A DNA stretch of 64,000 nucleotides from Alistipes shahii WAL 8301 (GCF_025145845.1 NZ_CP102253.1:3745619-3809618); one strand, 5' to 3'; numbered from the stretch's first letter, positions 52,512 through 61,908 are shown. The notes: generated by a model from the letters alone, not told the origin. Program-made: numbers and translations.

Positions 52512-53864
52512 ATGGGTAAAATCAAAAACTTGCTACGCAACAAATGGGTCGGTTTCACGCTGGCCGCATTGCTTTATACGCTCTGGTTCGTGGTCTGGAC
52601 GGGCAACCTCTGGCTGGTGCTGGGACTGCCGGTCATCTTCGACCTCTACATCACGAAGTTCTTCTACCGCTACGTCTGGAGCCACAACGTGAAGATGTGC
52701 CAGCGCAGCAAAACCTACCGCACGGTGTACGAATGGGTCAACGCCATCATCTTCGCGACGGTCGTGGCGACGCTGGTGCATCTCTTCATCTTCCAGATGT
52801 ACGTCATCCCCACCTCGTCGATGGAGCGGACGCTGCTCATCGGCGACTATCTCTACGTGAGCAAGGTGGCTTACGGACCGCAGATGCCCAACACGCCGCT
52901 CTCGTTCCCCTTCGTACACCACACGATGCCCTTCTCGCAGACCAAGAAATCGTTCTCCGAGGCGATCAAGTGGCCCTACCACCGCCTCAAGGGGCTCAAG
53001 CCGATACGCCGCAACGACGTGGTGGTCTTCAACTTCCCGGCGGGCGACACGGTGCTGCTCGAAAACCAGAACGTGACCTATTACGACACGCTGCGCAGCT
53101 TCGAGGAGTCGTTCGGCAAGGAGGAGGGACGCAAACGCCTCAACGAAAAATACACGGTGATCAGCCGCCCGGTCGACAAACGCGAGAACTACATCAAACG
53201 CTGCGTGGGGCTTCCGGGCGACTCGCTCGAAGTCCGCAACGGAAAGGTGTGGGTCAACGGCGAACCGCAGGAGGCGATACCCGGACTGCAATACAACTAC
53301 GTGGTGCAGACCTCGGCCCCCTTCACGCAGTACGCCATCGACAACCTCGAAATCCGGGAGTACAGCGGTTACGGCTCGGGCTACTACATGAACCTCACGG
53401 ACGAACTCGCCGAGAAGGTCAGGGGCTTGAGCAACGTCATTTCGGTCAACCGCTATATCTACACCCCCAACGACGAGGTGTTCCCGCAATGGGGCACGCC
53501 CCGCTGGAGCCAGGACAACTACGGCCCGATCTGGATTCCGAAGAAGGGCGACACGGTGCAGCTCACAGCGGAGAACCTGCCGCTCTTCCGCCGCATCATC
53601 GAGGCCTACGAAGGGCACACGCTCGAAGAGCGCGACGGACGCATCGTGATCGACGGCAAAGAGGCGACGGAATACACCTTCGCGATGAATTACTACTGGA
53701 TGATGGGCGACAACCGCCACAACTCGGCCGACTCGCGTTTCTGGGGCTTCGTGCCCGAGGACCACATCGTGGGCAAGGCGTCGTTCGTATGGCTGTCGCT
53801 CGATGCGGAAAAGAGTTTCCCCGCGAACATCCGCTGGGAACGGCTCTTCAGAAAGGTTCGGTAG
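52512..53864 (+). CDS. lepB: Signal peptidase I
   Basis: A 450-residue membrane protease that removes signal peptides. Membrane segments about 13-32, 34-50 and 75-97; catalytic S103 in VIPTSSMERTLLIGDYL, catalytic Lys in YIKRCVGLPGDSLEV, and the C-terminal GDNRHNSADSRFWGFVPEDHIVG box. It is longer than E. coli LepB because of an insertion between the Lys region and GDNRHNS, typical for Bacteroidetes. The preceding gap contains AATTCATAATTCACAATT-like A/T-rich repeats. Confidence 0.95.
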   Translation: MGKIKNLLRNKWVGFTLAALLYTLWFVVWTGNLWLVLGLPVIFDLYITKFFYRYVWSHNVKMCQRSKTYRTVYEWVNAIIFATVVATLVHLFIFQMYVIPTSSMERTLLIGDYLYVSKVAYGPQMPNTPLSFPFVHHTMPFSQTKKSFSEAIKWPYHRLKGLKPIRRNDVVVFNFPAGDTVLLENQNVTYYDTLRSFEESFGKEEGRKRLNEKYTVISRPVDKRENYIKRCVGLPGDSLEVRNGKVWVNGEPQEAIPGLQYNYVVQTSAPFTQYAIDNLEIREYSGYGSGYYMNLTDELAEKVRGLSNVISVNRYIYTPNDEVFPQWGTPRWSQDNYGPIWIPKKGDTVQLTAENLPLFRRIIEAYEGHTLEERDGRIVIDGKEATEYTFAMNYYWMMGDNRHNSADSRFWGFVPEDHIVGKASFVWLSLDAEKSFPANIRWERLFRKVR

Positions 53865-53866
53865 AC

Positions 53867-54472
53867 GTGGCCGGCGACAGTTACAGAACCGTCGCGGCCC
53901 CCGCCGAAGCCGCCTGCCGGGAGCGGAGCAGCAAGTTCCTCTCCTGGATTTATCCCGTGCGCACGGAGGAGGAGATCCGCGAACGGCTCGACGCGCTGCG
54001 CAAACGGTATTACGACGCCACGCACCACTGTTACGCCTGGCGGCTGGGTCCCCGCGGCGAGGCGTTCCGCGCCAACGACGACGGGGAACCCTCGGGAACG
54101 GCCGGAAAACCGATCCTCGGACAACTGCTCTCGAACGACATCACGGACTGCCTGGTGGTCGTGGTCCGCTACTTCGGCGGCACGAAACTGGGGGTTCCGG
54201 GGCTGATCGCCGCCTACCGGGAGTCGGCGGCCGAGGCCATCACAGCGGCCGAAATCGTGGAGCTGACGGTGGACCGCACGGTGCGGGTGGATTTCCCCTA
54301 TGTGGCGATGAACGCCATCATGCGGGTCGTCAAGGAGCAGCAGCCGCGCATCGAGGAGCAGACCTTCGACAACCTCTGCACGATGCGGCTCGCGATCCGC
54401 GAAAGCCGCGCAGCGGGGCTTATCGAAAAATTGCGCAAAGCCGGAGGCTCGGTTCGGGACGAAGCGGAATGA
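53867..54472 (+). CDS. yigZ: YigZ/IMPACT family protein
   Basis: A 201-residue protein. The UPF0029 domain has THHCYAWRLGP, NDDGEPSGTAGKPILGQL and VVRYFGGTKLGVPGLIAAYRESA; the C-terminal ferredoxin-like domain follows. The only reasonable start is GTG at 53867, two bases after the lepB stop. Relatives influence translation regulation, but the bacterial role is not settled. Confidence 0.9.
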   Translation: MAGDSYRTVAAPAEAACRERSSKFLSWIYPVRTEEEIRERLDALRKRYYDATHHCYAWRLGPRGEAFRANDDGEPSGTAGKPILGQLLSNDITDCLVVVVRYFGGTKLGVPGLIAAYRESAAEAITAAEIVELTVDRTVRVDFPYVAMNAIMRVVKEQQPRIEEQTFDNLCTMRLAIRESRAAGLIEKLRKAGGSVRDEAE

Positions 54473-54483
54473 AATACGAACAA

Positions 54484-54828
54484 CGGATTGGAATATTTGC
54501 GGGTCAGCTCCGTTTTTGACGGCAAAAAATCCGCATTATCGTTCGCAACGGAAAAAGAGAGACCGAGGAAACGCGCGCCCGGAGCGGGGGGGGGCTGTAA
54601 AGGCGTCCGCAGGCGAGGGCAGACAGCTTGCTGTTTGCCGAGCCGTCACAGTCTAAACGGCGCGTGTTTTTGCGCCGTAAAGGCCCGATTTACTGCGCCC
54701 GCTCAACGCGAATCCGAGGGCACTCCCGCCAGAACGGCATGCGGATGGTTTTGGGCGCCTTTTACCACCAAAAGGTACATAACGGCGAGTGTGAAACACT
54801 CGGAAAAGCGGATTGGAATATTTGTAAC
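54484..54828 (+). other. Structured leader bounded by 16-base direct repeats, before uvrA
   Basis: CGGATTGGAATATTTG occurs at 54484-54499 and 54809-54824. Between them lie nine G (54586-54594) and two stable hairpins: GGCAGACAGC-TT-GCTGTTTGCC near 54625, and ACGGCGC-GTGTTTTT-GCGCCGT near 54660. Two frames are open through it, but neither protein is recognised. It could be a regulatory RNA leader or a dispersed repeat unit. Confidence 0.5.
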
Positions 54829-57636
54829 ATGAAAGAACACGAAAACTCCATATATATCAAAGGAGCGCGGGTCCACAACCTCCGCAACATCGAGGTCGAA
54901 ATTCCGCACAACAAACTCATCGTCGTGACGGGACTCTCCGGCTCGGGCAAGTCGACGCTGGCCTTCGACACGATTTTCGCCGAGGGGCAGCGCCGCTACG
55001 TCGAGAGCCTCTCGGCCTACGCCCGGCAGTTCCTCGGGAAGATCAACAAACCCGACGTGGACATCATCACGGGCATCGCGCCGGCCATCGCCATCGAGCA
55101 GAAGGTCAACACGCGCAACCCCCGTTCGACCGTGGGCACGACGACCGAGATCTACGACTACCTCAAACTGCTGTTCGCCCGCGCGGGGCACACCTTTTCG
55201 CCCGTCTCGGGGCAGGAGGTGCGCTGCTTCAGCGTGGATGACGTGGCGGCCCGGATTCTCGCCCGCGACGGACAGCGCGTGGTCATCGGCGCACCGCTGG
55301 TATTGGGCGAAGGGCAGGGGATCATCGAAAAACTGACGCTGCTGCTCTCGGAGGGTCTCATGCGGGTCTACACGGGCGGCGAAGTGCGGCTGATCGAGGA
55401 CGTGCTGCCCGGAATCGGTCCCGACACCCGGGCCGACGAAATCCGGATCGTCGTCGACCGCATGCGCGTAGCGACGGACGAGGACTCGCAGACCCGCATC
55501 CGCGACTCGGTGGCCCGCGCCTTCTCCTACGGCGGGGACATCTGCGAAATCGTCACGGACGAGGGCGTACGGGAGTTCTCGTCGCGCTTCGAGGCCGACG
55601 GCATCGAGTTCGAACGCCCCTCGGAACACCTCTTCAGCTTCAACAACCCGCTGGGGGCCTGCCCCCGGTGCGAGGGCTACGGCAAGGTGATCGGCATCGA
55701 CGAGGACCTGGTGATCCCCGACAAGAGCAAGACCATTTACGAGGACGCCGTAGCCTGCTGGAGGGGCGAGACGATGCGCAAATGGAAGCAGCAGCTCGTG
55801 GAGAACGCCTCGAAGTTCGGATTCCCGATCCACACGCCGTTCCACGAACTGACGTCCGAGCAGAAACGGCTGCTGTGGCGCGGCAACGAATATTTCCACG
55901 GACTCGACGAATTTTTCGAATACATCGACTCGGAGCGGCGCAAAATCCAGTTCCGCGTGATGAAGGCCCGCTACACGGGCAAGACCGCCTGTCCCGAATG
56001 CGGCGGCTCGCGCCTGCGCAAAGAGGCGTTGTACGTACGCGTCGGCGGCAAGACGATCGCCGATCTGGTGGCGATGCCCGTGGACTCCCTGATCGCCTTC
56101 TTCGCAGGGCTGGAACTCGACGAACACGACACGAAAACGGCGTCGCGCATCCTCGTCGAAATCCGCAACCGCCTGCAATACCTCGCCGACGTGGGGCTGG
56201 GCTACCTGACGCTCGACCGCCTGTCGTCGACCCTCTCGGGCGGCGAGAGCCAGCGCATCAACCTCTCGACCTCGCTGGGCAGCAACCTCACCGGTTCGCT
56301 CTACATCCTCGACGAACCGTCGATCGGGCTTCATCCGCGCGACACGAACCGCCTGATCGGCGTATTGAAACAGCTGCGCGACCTGGGCAACACGGTGATC
56401 GTCGTGGAGCACGAGGAGGAGGTGATCCGCGCCGCGGACTGGATCGTCGACATCGGACCCAAGGCCGGTTACAACGGCGGCGAAGTGGTCTTCAGCGGCA
56501 CGCTGCCCCAACTGCTGAAAAGCAAAAAGAGCCTCACGGCCGACTACCTCACGGGGCGGCGCGAGATCGCCGTTCCGGCAACCGCCCGCGGTTGGAGCAA
56601 CTCGATAACCGTCAAAGGCGCGCGGGAGAACAACCTGCGCAATGTCGACGTGCGGATTCCGTTGGGGGTGATGACCTGCATCACGGGCGTCAGCGGCTCG
56701 GGAAAATCGTCGCTGGCGAAGGGAATCCTCTACCCGGCGCTGCGGCGCCTGCTCTACGACACGGGCGTGAAACCCGGCGATTTCGACGGCCTGACGGGCG
56801 ACGTGCAGCTGCTCAAATCGGTCGAGATGGTCGACCAGAACCCCATCGGCAAGTCGTCGCGTTCGAACCCCGTGACCTACATCAAGGCCTACGACGAAAT
56901 CCGGAAACTCTTTTCGGACCAGCCCTATGCCCAGCACAACGGGCTGGGCGCTTCGGCCTTCTCGTTCAACATCGCCGGAGGCCGTTGCGAGGAGTGCCAG
57001 GGCGAGGGCATGATCAAGGTCTCGATGCAGTTCATGGCCGACGTGGAACTGGTCTGCGAGGCGTGCGGCGGGCGACGTTTCCGCGACGAGGTGCTCGAAG
57101 TGAAATACCGCGGCAAGTCGATCTACGACGTACTGGAAATGACCGTGGACGACGCCATCGCCTTCTTCGGCGAGGAAAGCAAGAAGAACGCCACCTGCCG
57201 GCGCATCGTCGAGCGGCTGCAACCGTTGCAGGACGTGGGTCTGGGATACATCAAGTTAGGACAGTCGTCGTCGACCCTCTCGGGCGGCGAGAGCCAGCGC
57301 GTGAAGCTGGCTTCGTTCCTGACGAAGGATTCGGCGCAGGGAGGCGTCATGTTCATCTTCGACGAGCCGACGACGGGGCTGCACTTCCACGACATCTCGA
57401 AACTGCTCGCGGCGTTCAACGCCCTGATCCAGCGCGGACACACGATCGTCGTCGTCGAGCACAACATGGACATCATCAAATGCGCCGACTGGATCGTGGA
57501 CCTCGGCCCCGAGGCGGGCACGGCGGGCGGACGGGTCGTGTTCGAAGGCACGCCGCGCGAACTGGAAAAGTGCACCGAAAGCCATACGGGCAAATTTTTG
57601 CGCATGCGCGCAAAAATAATGAAGAATGAAAAATGA
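54829..57636 (+). CDS. uvrA: UvrABC excision repair protein UvrA
   Basis: A 935-residue DNA damage-recognition ATPase of nucleotide excision repair. First ATP site VVTGLSGSGKSTLAFDTIFAEGQRRYVESLSAYARQFL; UvrB-binding region; zinc motifs CPRCEG/CPECGG and CEECQG...CEACGG; signature loops STLSGGESQRI and STLSGGESQRV; second Walker A CITGVSGSGKSSLAKG; Walker B segments YILDEPSIGLH and FIFDEPTTGLH. The ATG at 54829 matches the family N-terminus; the upstream extension of 67 codons is unlike UvrA. Confidence 0.97.
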   Translation: MKEHENSIYIKGARVHNLRNIEVEIPHNKLIVVTGLSGSGKSTLAFDTIFAEGQRRYVESLSAYARQFLGKINKPDVDIITGIAPAIAIEQKVNTRNPRSTVGTTTEIYDYLKLLFARAGHTFSPVSGQEVRCFSVDDVAARILARDGQRVVIGAPLVLGEGQGIIEKLTLLLSEGLMRVYTGGEVRLIEDVLPGIGPDTRADEIRIVVDRMRVATDEDSQTRIRDSVARAFSYGGDICEIVTDEGVREFSSRFEADGIEFERPSEHLFSFNNPLGACPRCEGYGKVIGIDEDLVIPDKSKTIYEDAVACWRGETMRKWKQQLVENASKFGFPIHTPFHELTSEQKRLLWRGNEYFHGLDEFFEYIDSERRKIQFRVMKARYTGKTACPECGGSRLRKEALYVRVGGKTIADLVAMPVDSLIAFFAGLELDEHDTKTASRILVEIRNRLQYLADVGLGYLTLDRLSSTLSGGESQRINLSTSLGSNLTGSLYILDEPSIGLHPRDTNRLIGVLKQLRDLGNTVIVVEHEEEVIRAADWIVDIGPKAGYNGGEVVFSGTLPQLLKSKKSLTADYLTGRREIAVPATARGWSNSITVKGARENNLRNVDVRIPLGVMTCITGVSGSGKSSLAKGILYPALRRLLYDTGVKPGDFDGLTGDVQLLKSVEMVDQNPIGKSSRSNPVTYIKAYDEIRKLFSDQPYAQHNGLGASAFSFNIAGGRCEECQGEGMIKVSMQFMADVELVCEACGGRRFRDEVLEVKYRGKSIYDVLEMTVDDAIAFFGEESKKNATCRRIVERLQPLQDVGLGYIKLGQSSSTLSGGESQRVKLASFLTKDSAQGGVMFIFDEPTTGLHFHDISKLLAAFNALIQRGHTIVVVEHNMDIIKCADWIVDLGPEAGTAGGRVVFEGTPRELEKCTESHTGKFLRMRAKIMKNEK

Positions 57637-57709
57637 AAAATTGTCGTACACATGTGCAAAAATAGCCGCGCAGCCCAATTTTTCATTTTTAATCTTTAAT
57701 TTTCAATTG
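57629..57709. repeat. AT-rich inverted repeat before the M16 gene
   Basis: AAAAATGAAAAATTG (57629-57643) and CAATTTTTCATTTTT (57676-57690) are exact inverted copies, followed by further TTTAATTTTCAATTG. Same word composition as the repeat before gmk. Confidence 0.55.
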
Positions 57710-57710
57710 A

Positions 57711-58925
57711 ATGGAATTCTCTACCTATACACTTCCCAACGGCATCCGCGGCATTCACCGTCAGGTGCGAAACACCGTGGCGCACTGCGCGCTGGTGATC
57801 GGCGCCGGGAGCCGCGACGAGCATCCCGCAGAGTACGGACTGGCGCACCTGACGGAGCACGCCTTTTTCAAGGGGACCGAGCGACGCAAGGCATGGCAGG
57901 TCAACTGCCGCCTGGAAAACCTCGGCGGGGAGCTGAACGCCTTCACCACCAAGGAGGACACGACGATTCACGCCACGACGCTGAAGGGCGACTTCGCGAA
58001 GGCCGCGGAGCTGATCGCCGACATCGCTTTCCGCTCGACGTTCCCCGACCGGGAGCTGGAGCGCGAAAAGGAGGTGATCGTCGACGAGATCAACACCTAC
58101 AAGGATTCGCCCGCCGACCTGATCTACGACACCTTCGAGGACATGCTGTTCGAAGGTTCGGAACTGGGCCACAACATCCTGGGCCGCAAGACGTCGCTGA
58201 TGCGCTACGACGGCCAGGCGATCCGCGCCTTCACGGCACGCACGCACACCACCGACCAGATGGTATTCTCGTCGATCGGCAACTTCTCGGCCAAGACCGC
58301 CGAAGCCGTCGCGGCACGCTATTTCGCCTCGCAGCCCGCCTCGCAGCGCGGTTTCGTGCGCGCTGCGCCCGCGCCTTACCGGGCCTTCGAAAAGACGGTC
58401 TCGAAGCACACGCACCAGACCCACTGCATCATCGGCAGCCGGGCATTCGGCATCTCGGAGGATCGGCGGCTGCCGCTGGCCCTCGTGACGAACATTCTCG
58501 GAGGTCCGTGCGCCAACTCGCTGCTCAACGTCGTGGTGCGCGAGAAGAACGGACTTTCGTACAACATCGAAGCCAGCTACACGCCCTACGGAGACACGGG
58601 CATCGTGGCCATCTATTTCAGTTCGGACCACGGCAACGCGGAACAGTGCATCGAGCTGATCGAAGGACAGTTGCACAAACTGCGCACCGTGCCGCTGACG
58701 GCGCGCCAGCTGTCGATGGCCAAAAAACAGTTCATCGCCCAGCTGGCCATATCGAGCGAGAGCAACGAAAGCTACATGCTCGGGGCGGGCAAAAGCCTGC
58801 TCGTCCACGACGGCATCGACACCATGGAGCAGGTCTACGCCAAGGTCCGCGCCCTGACGGCCCGGCAGCTCACGGAGGTGGCCGAGGAGGTTTTTTCGGA
58901 TATGTCACGATTAATCTACAAATAA
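57711..58925 (+). CDS. M16 family zinc peptidase
   Basis: A 404-residue pitrilysin-family protease. Inverted zinc motif H46-L-T-E49-H50 (GLAHLTEHAFFKGT), with the third ligand Glu in EREKEVIVDEINTYKDSP, and the C-terminal substrate-binding R/Y region SYNIEASYTPYGDTG. Half-size members act as dimers. The start is clear after the AT-rich repeat. It could degrade short peptides in the cytoplasm or periplasm; no signal peptide is visible. Confidence 0.92.
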   Translation: MEFSTYTLPNGIRGIHRQVRNTVAHCALVIGAGSRDEHPAEYGLAHLTEHAFFKGTERRKAWQVNCRLENLGGELNAFTTKEDTTIHATTLKGDFAKAAELIADIAFRSTFPDRELEREKEVIVDEINTYKDSPADLIYDTFEDMLFEGSELGHNILGRKTSLMRYDGQAIRAFTARTHTTDQMVFSSIGNFSAKTAEAVAARYFASQPASQRGFVRAAPAPYRAFEKTVSKHTHQTHCIIGSRAFGISEDRRLPLALVTNILGGPCANSLLNVVVREKNGLSYNIEASYTPYGDTGIVAIYFSSDHGNAEQCIELIEGQLHKLRTVPLTARQLSMAKKQFIAQLAISSESNESYMLGAGKSLLVHDGIDTMEQVYAKVRALTARQLTEVAEEVFSDMSRLIYK

Positions 58926-58926
58926 G

Positions 58927-59520
58927 ATGAAAACCGTATTGTTCGTATTACTCGACCAATTCGCCGACTGGGAGTCGGCATTCCTCGCCCCGGCGCTTCG
59001 CGGCGGCGTTATGCCGGGACGCCCGGGACGCCACGCCGTGCGGTATGCGACGCCCGGGGGAGTTCCCGTACGCTCGATCGGCGGCATGACCCTCACCCCC
59101 GACTGCGATACGGAGACGCTGCCGGACGACTGCGCCGGGCTGATCCTCGTCGGCGGTATGAGCTGGGCGACGCCCGAAACCGAACGGATCGTCCCGCTGG
59201 TAAGGGAGGCCCTGTCGCACGGGATTCTCGTCGGTGCGATCTGCAACGCCGCATCGTTCCTCGCGGCCCACGGATTCCTGAACGGCGTAAGGCACACCGG
59301 AAACGGCCTCGAAATGCTTCGCGAATGGGGCGGCGCGAACTACACGGGCGAGAAACTCTACCAGGAGCGGCAGGCCGTGCGCGACGGCAATGTCGTGACG
59401 GCCAACGGCTCGGGGTATCTGGAATTCACGCGCGAATGCCTGCTCGCGCTCGAAGCCGACACGCCGGAGCAAATCGCCGCATCGTACGCCTTCAACAAAC
59501 ACGGATTTTATCAGGAATAG
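58927..59520 (+). CDS. DJ-1/PfpI family protein
   Basis: A 197-residue class-I glutamine amidotransferase-like protein. The reactive cysteine is C106 in GILVGAICNAASFLA, preceded by LILVGG; nearby Glu in FADWESA could polarise it. Its relatives include YdeA-type putative intracellular hydrolases and deglycases; the activity is not certain. Starts 1 base after the M16 stop and precedes the methyltransferase with no gap. Confidence 0.88.
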   Translation: MKTVLFVLLDQFADWESAFLAPALRGGVMPGRPGRHAVRYATPGGVPVRSIGGMTLTPDCDTETLPDDCAGLILVGGMSWATPETERIVPLVREALSHGILVGAICNAASFLAAHGFLNGVRHTGNGLEMLREWGGANYTGEKLYQERQAVRDGNVVTANGSGYLEFTRECLLALEADTPEQIAASYAFNKHGFYQE

Positions 59521-60168
59521 ATGGACGCTCTCGAAAAATACGTCCACGATTTTTCGGAACCCGAGGAGGAGCTGCTGCACGAACTCGACCGCGAGACCAA
59601 TCTGCGGGCCGTGGCGCCGCGGATGATCTCGGGGCACATTCAGGGCCGTCTGCTGGAGATGCTCGTACGGATGCTGCGGCCCCGGCGGGCGCTCGAAATC
59701 GGGACCTTCACGGGTTACTCGGCGCTCTCGATGGCCGCGGGGCTGGAGGAAGGGGCCGAACTGCACACCGTCGAGGTGGACGACGAGCTGGAAGAGTTCA
59801 TCCGATCGTATTTCGACCGCAGCCCCCACGGCGGCAAAATCCGCCTGCACATCGGCTCGGCGCTCGACATCGCCCCGAAACTGGGCGGCGAATTCGACCT
59901 CGTGTTCATTGACGGCGACAAACGCGAATACCCGGCCTATTACCGGATGCTGATGGGCGACGACGGCAGTAAGGCGCTTGTTCACAGCGGATCGGTGCTG
60001 ATCGCCGACAACATCCTCTGGTCAGGGAAGGTCGTGCAGCCCGTGGCGCACAACGACCGCCACACGCAGGCGCTCCTCGAATTCAACCGCATGGTCGTCG
60101 AAGACGCACGGGTGGAGAACGTCATCGTCCCGCTGCGCGACGGGCTGAATCTGATAAGAGTAAAATAA
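59521..60168 (+). CDS. SAM-dependent O-methyltransferase
   Basis: A 215-residue caffeoyl-CoA/catechol O-methyltransferase family protein: SAM loop ALEIGTFTGYSALSMA, HTVEVDDELE, and metal-binding FDLVFIDGDKREYPAYY ... IADNILWSGKV. Substrate unknown. ATG follows the previous stop directly. Confidence 0.92.
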   Translation: MDALEKYVHDFSEPEEELLHELDRETNLRAVAPRMISGHIQGRLLEMLVRMLRPRRALEIGTFTGYSALSMAAGLEEGAELHTVEVDDELEEFIRSYFDRSPHGGKIRLHIGSALDIAPKLGGEFDLVFIDGDKREYPAYYRMLMGDDGSKALVHSGSVLIADNILWSGKVVQPVAHNDRHTQALLEFNRMVVEDARVENVIVPLRDGLNLIRVK

Positions 60169-60169
60169 G

Positions 60170-60490
60170 ATGGAAATCAAGGAATTGCAGGAGCGCGTAG
60201 ACGCCTGGATCCGGGAATACGGCGTGCGCTACTTCTCGGAACTGACCAACATGGCCTGCCTGACCGAAGAGGTGGGGGAGCTGGCCCGCGTGATGGCCCG
60301 CAAATACGGCGACCAGTCGTTCAAGGCGGGCGAAAAGGAGAACCTCGCCGACGAAATGGCCGACGTGCTGTGGGTGCTGGTGTGCCTGGCCAACCAGACG
60401 GGCGTGGACCTCACGGCGGCCGTCGAGGCCAATTTCGCCAAAAAGACCGCCCGCGACAAGGAGCGTCACCGCGGCAACCCCAAGTTATAA
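60170..60490 (+). CDS. MazG-like nucleotide pyrophosphohydrolase
   Basis: A 106-residue all-alpha pyrophosphatase. Metal ligands are in LTEEVGELARVMARKYG and LADEMADVLWVLVCLANQTG, the EExxE...ExxD pattern. It probably removes non-canonical nucleoside triphosphates. Last gene of the M16 to MazG run. Confidence 0.9.
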   Translation: MEIKELQERVDAWIREYGVRYFSELTNMACLTEEVGELARVMARKYGDQSFKAGEKENLADEMADVLWVLVCLANQTGVDLTAAVEANFAKKTARDKERHRGNPKL

Positions 60491-60535
60491 AACGCCGCCG
60501 ACCGCGGCAAAGCCCCGGCCCGAAGCCGTAAAAAC

Positions 60536-60569
60536 GCCCCATGCGGCGGCTTTGGCCGTCGTATGGGGC
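60536..60569. terminator. Hairpin between convergent genes
   Basis: GCCCCAT pairs with ATGGGGC, with an inner GGC-GGC/GCC part, between mazG and the BlaR1-like gene; ATTT follows on the plus strand. Confidence 0.6.
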
Positions 60570-60642
60570 ATTTCCCGCTTATGGCATCAGGGGAGGGATC
60601 AGCGTCTCGGTTCGGTCAGTTTCAACGGCACGGCGCGGGCAA

Positions 60643-61908
60643 TTACCTGTCGTTGCGGTTCGTCGCGGGCAAAGCATAATCCGCGCTGTCGGCAGGCAGG
60701 CGCAGGGGATCGGGCGGAAGCATCCGCACGATGCCGGGATCGGAAGCTTCCGCAGTCAGTTTGAGACGAAAGGCATGCGCACGGCGCGACGCGTCCATCA
60801 CGTCGGCCAAATCGGCCATAGGAGCATCTTTGTCGGCCCGCAGAACCACCTCCATCTGCGCACGGTCGGCTTCGGAGAGTTTTTCGCGTTCGGCGGCGAT
60901 CAGCCGCTCCAGATCCCCGACCGTCACAGGACGGCCGTTGAAGAGAATCTTTCCGCCGGAGGAAATATGTACCGTAACGGTCGGCCGGTCCGGATCCCCG
61001 GCTGCCGGAGGCGGAGTTTTGACGGTAAAACTGCAAAGCATCATCATTGCTGCCACCACGGGAATGGCGGCACCGAGCCGCAGCACGGCGAAACGGCGTT
61101 TTCTGAATTGGGTCATCATGGCAAATCGTTTTTTGGTGAGTGAATGATTCAACCCGCAGGCTATATCCGGATTATGGCCGAAGAGTTGGTGAAAAATAAC
61201 CGTTCTGTATTCGGTAAGGTCGTAACCGGCGTCGAGCACGTCGCGGTCGGCCTCCCATTCGTGCACCTCCTGCAACCACCGCCCGGCAATCCAGACGAAC
61301 GGATTGAACCAAAAGAGACTGCGGACCAGCTCGACGGCGATGCGTTCCGCCGAATGGCGGTGACGGACATGACCCGCTTCATGGCAGAGAACGATCATGC
61401 GCCGGCGACCTTCGTATCCTCCGCCCAGGAAAACCGTGCGCAGGAACGAAAAGGGAGTGGCGATCTGCGGATGCTCGGCAAGGGTGTACGCCCCGCAATC
61501 GGTCAGACGCGACCGTCGCCGCAGACGGCGAATTCCGACCATGCGGACCGCAAGAAACCCAAGCGACAGAAACACCGCCGTCAGATAGCCCCCCCCCACA
61601 GCCACCGGGCGCAATATGCGCCGCCAGCCGGCTGGGACGACCGGAACGGCAGCGGGAAGCTCCCCGGTCGTCTGCACGAAGTTTTCGGCCGGGGGTGCGG
61701 CGATCAGCGGCAGCGGATAGACCACCGTCCGGGCAGGGTAGAGCGGAATGTCGAGCGCCGGGATGACCGCCGAGAGAAATACGGCAGCGACCAGATAGCG
61801 GCGACAGGCCCTGAATGAAACCTTGCGGACCAGCAGCAGGCGGTAGAACGCCAGGAGCAGTCCGCTGCAAAAGAGCACTTCGAGGATATAGAGCAAAGGC
61901 GATTTCAT
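60643..61908 (-). CDS. BlaR1-like M56 peptidase with ExbD-like tail
   Basis: A 421-residue membrane protein. N-terminal helices about 5-22, 34-50 and 103-123; cytoplasmic gluzincin domain with H176-E-A-G-H180 (CHEAGHVRHRHSAERI) and FWFNPFVW and EVHEWEADRDVL; helix about 268-287; then a periplasmic C-terminal domain VTVHISSGGKILFNGRPVTVGDLERLIAAE, like ExbD/TolR. BlaR1/MecR1 proteins sense a signal and cleave a BlaI-type repressor. No BlaI gene is adjacent. Nine C residues (61589-61597) fall in its coding sequence. Start at 61908 chosen for membrane-helix position. Confidence 0.85.
   Translation of the reverse strand: MKSPLLYILEVLFCSGLLLAFYRLLLVRKVSFRACRRYLVAAVFLSAVIPALDIPLYPARTVVYPLPLIAAPPAENFVQTTGELPAAVPVVPAGWRRILRPVAVGGGYLTAVFLSLGFLAVRMVGIRRLRRRSRLTDCGAYTLAEHPQIATPFSFLRTVFLGGGYEGRRRMIVLCHEAGHVRHRHSAERIAVELVRSLFWFNPFVWIAGRWLQEVHEWEADRDVLDAGYDLTEYRTVIFHQLFGHNPDIACGLNHSLTKKRFAMMTQFRKRRFAVLRLGAAIPVVAAMMMLCSFTVKTPPPAAGDPDRPTVTVHISSGGKILFNGRPVTVGDLERLIAAEREKLSEADRAQMEVVLRADKDAPMADLADVMDASRRAHAFRLKLTAEASDPGIVRMLPPDPLRLPADSADYALPATNRNDR

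Noticed and set aside
54628..54828. A 67-codon N-terminal extension of UvrA
   Set aside because: UvrA proteins begin at the MKEHENSIYIKGARVHNLRN region; the extension spans hairpins and a repeat.
54703..57222. An 839-codon open frame antisense to uvrA
   Set aside because: uvrA is unmistakable on the other strand. Long antisense frames are common in GC-rich coding DNA, and the translation is Arg/Ala/Val-rich without any domain.
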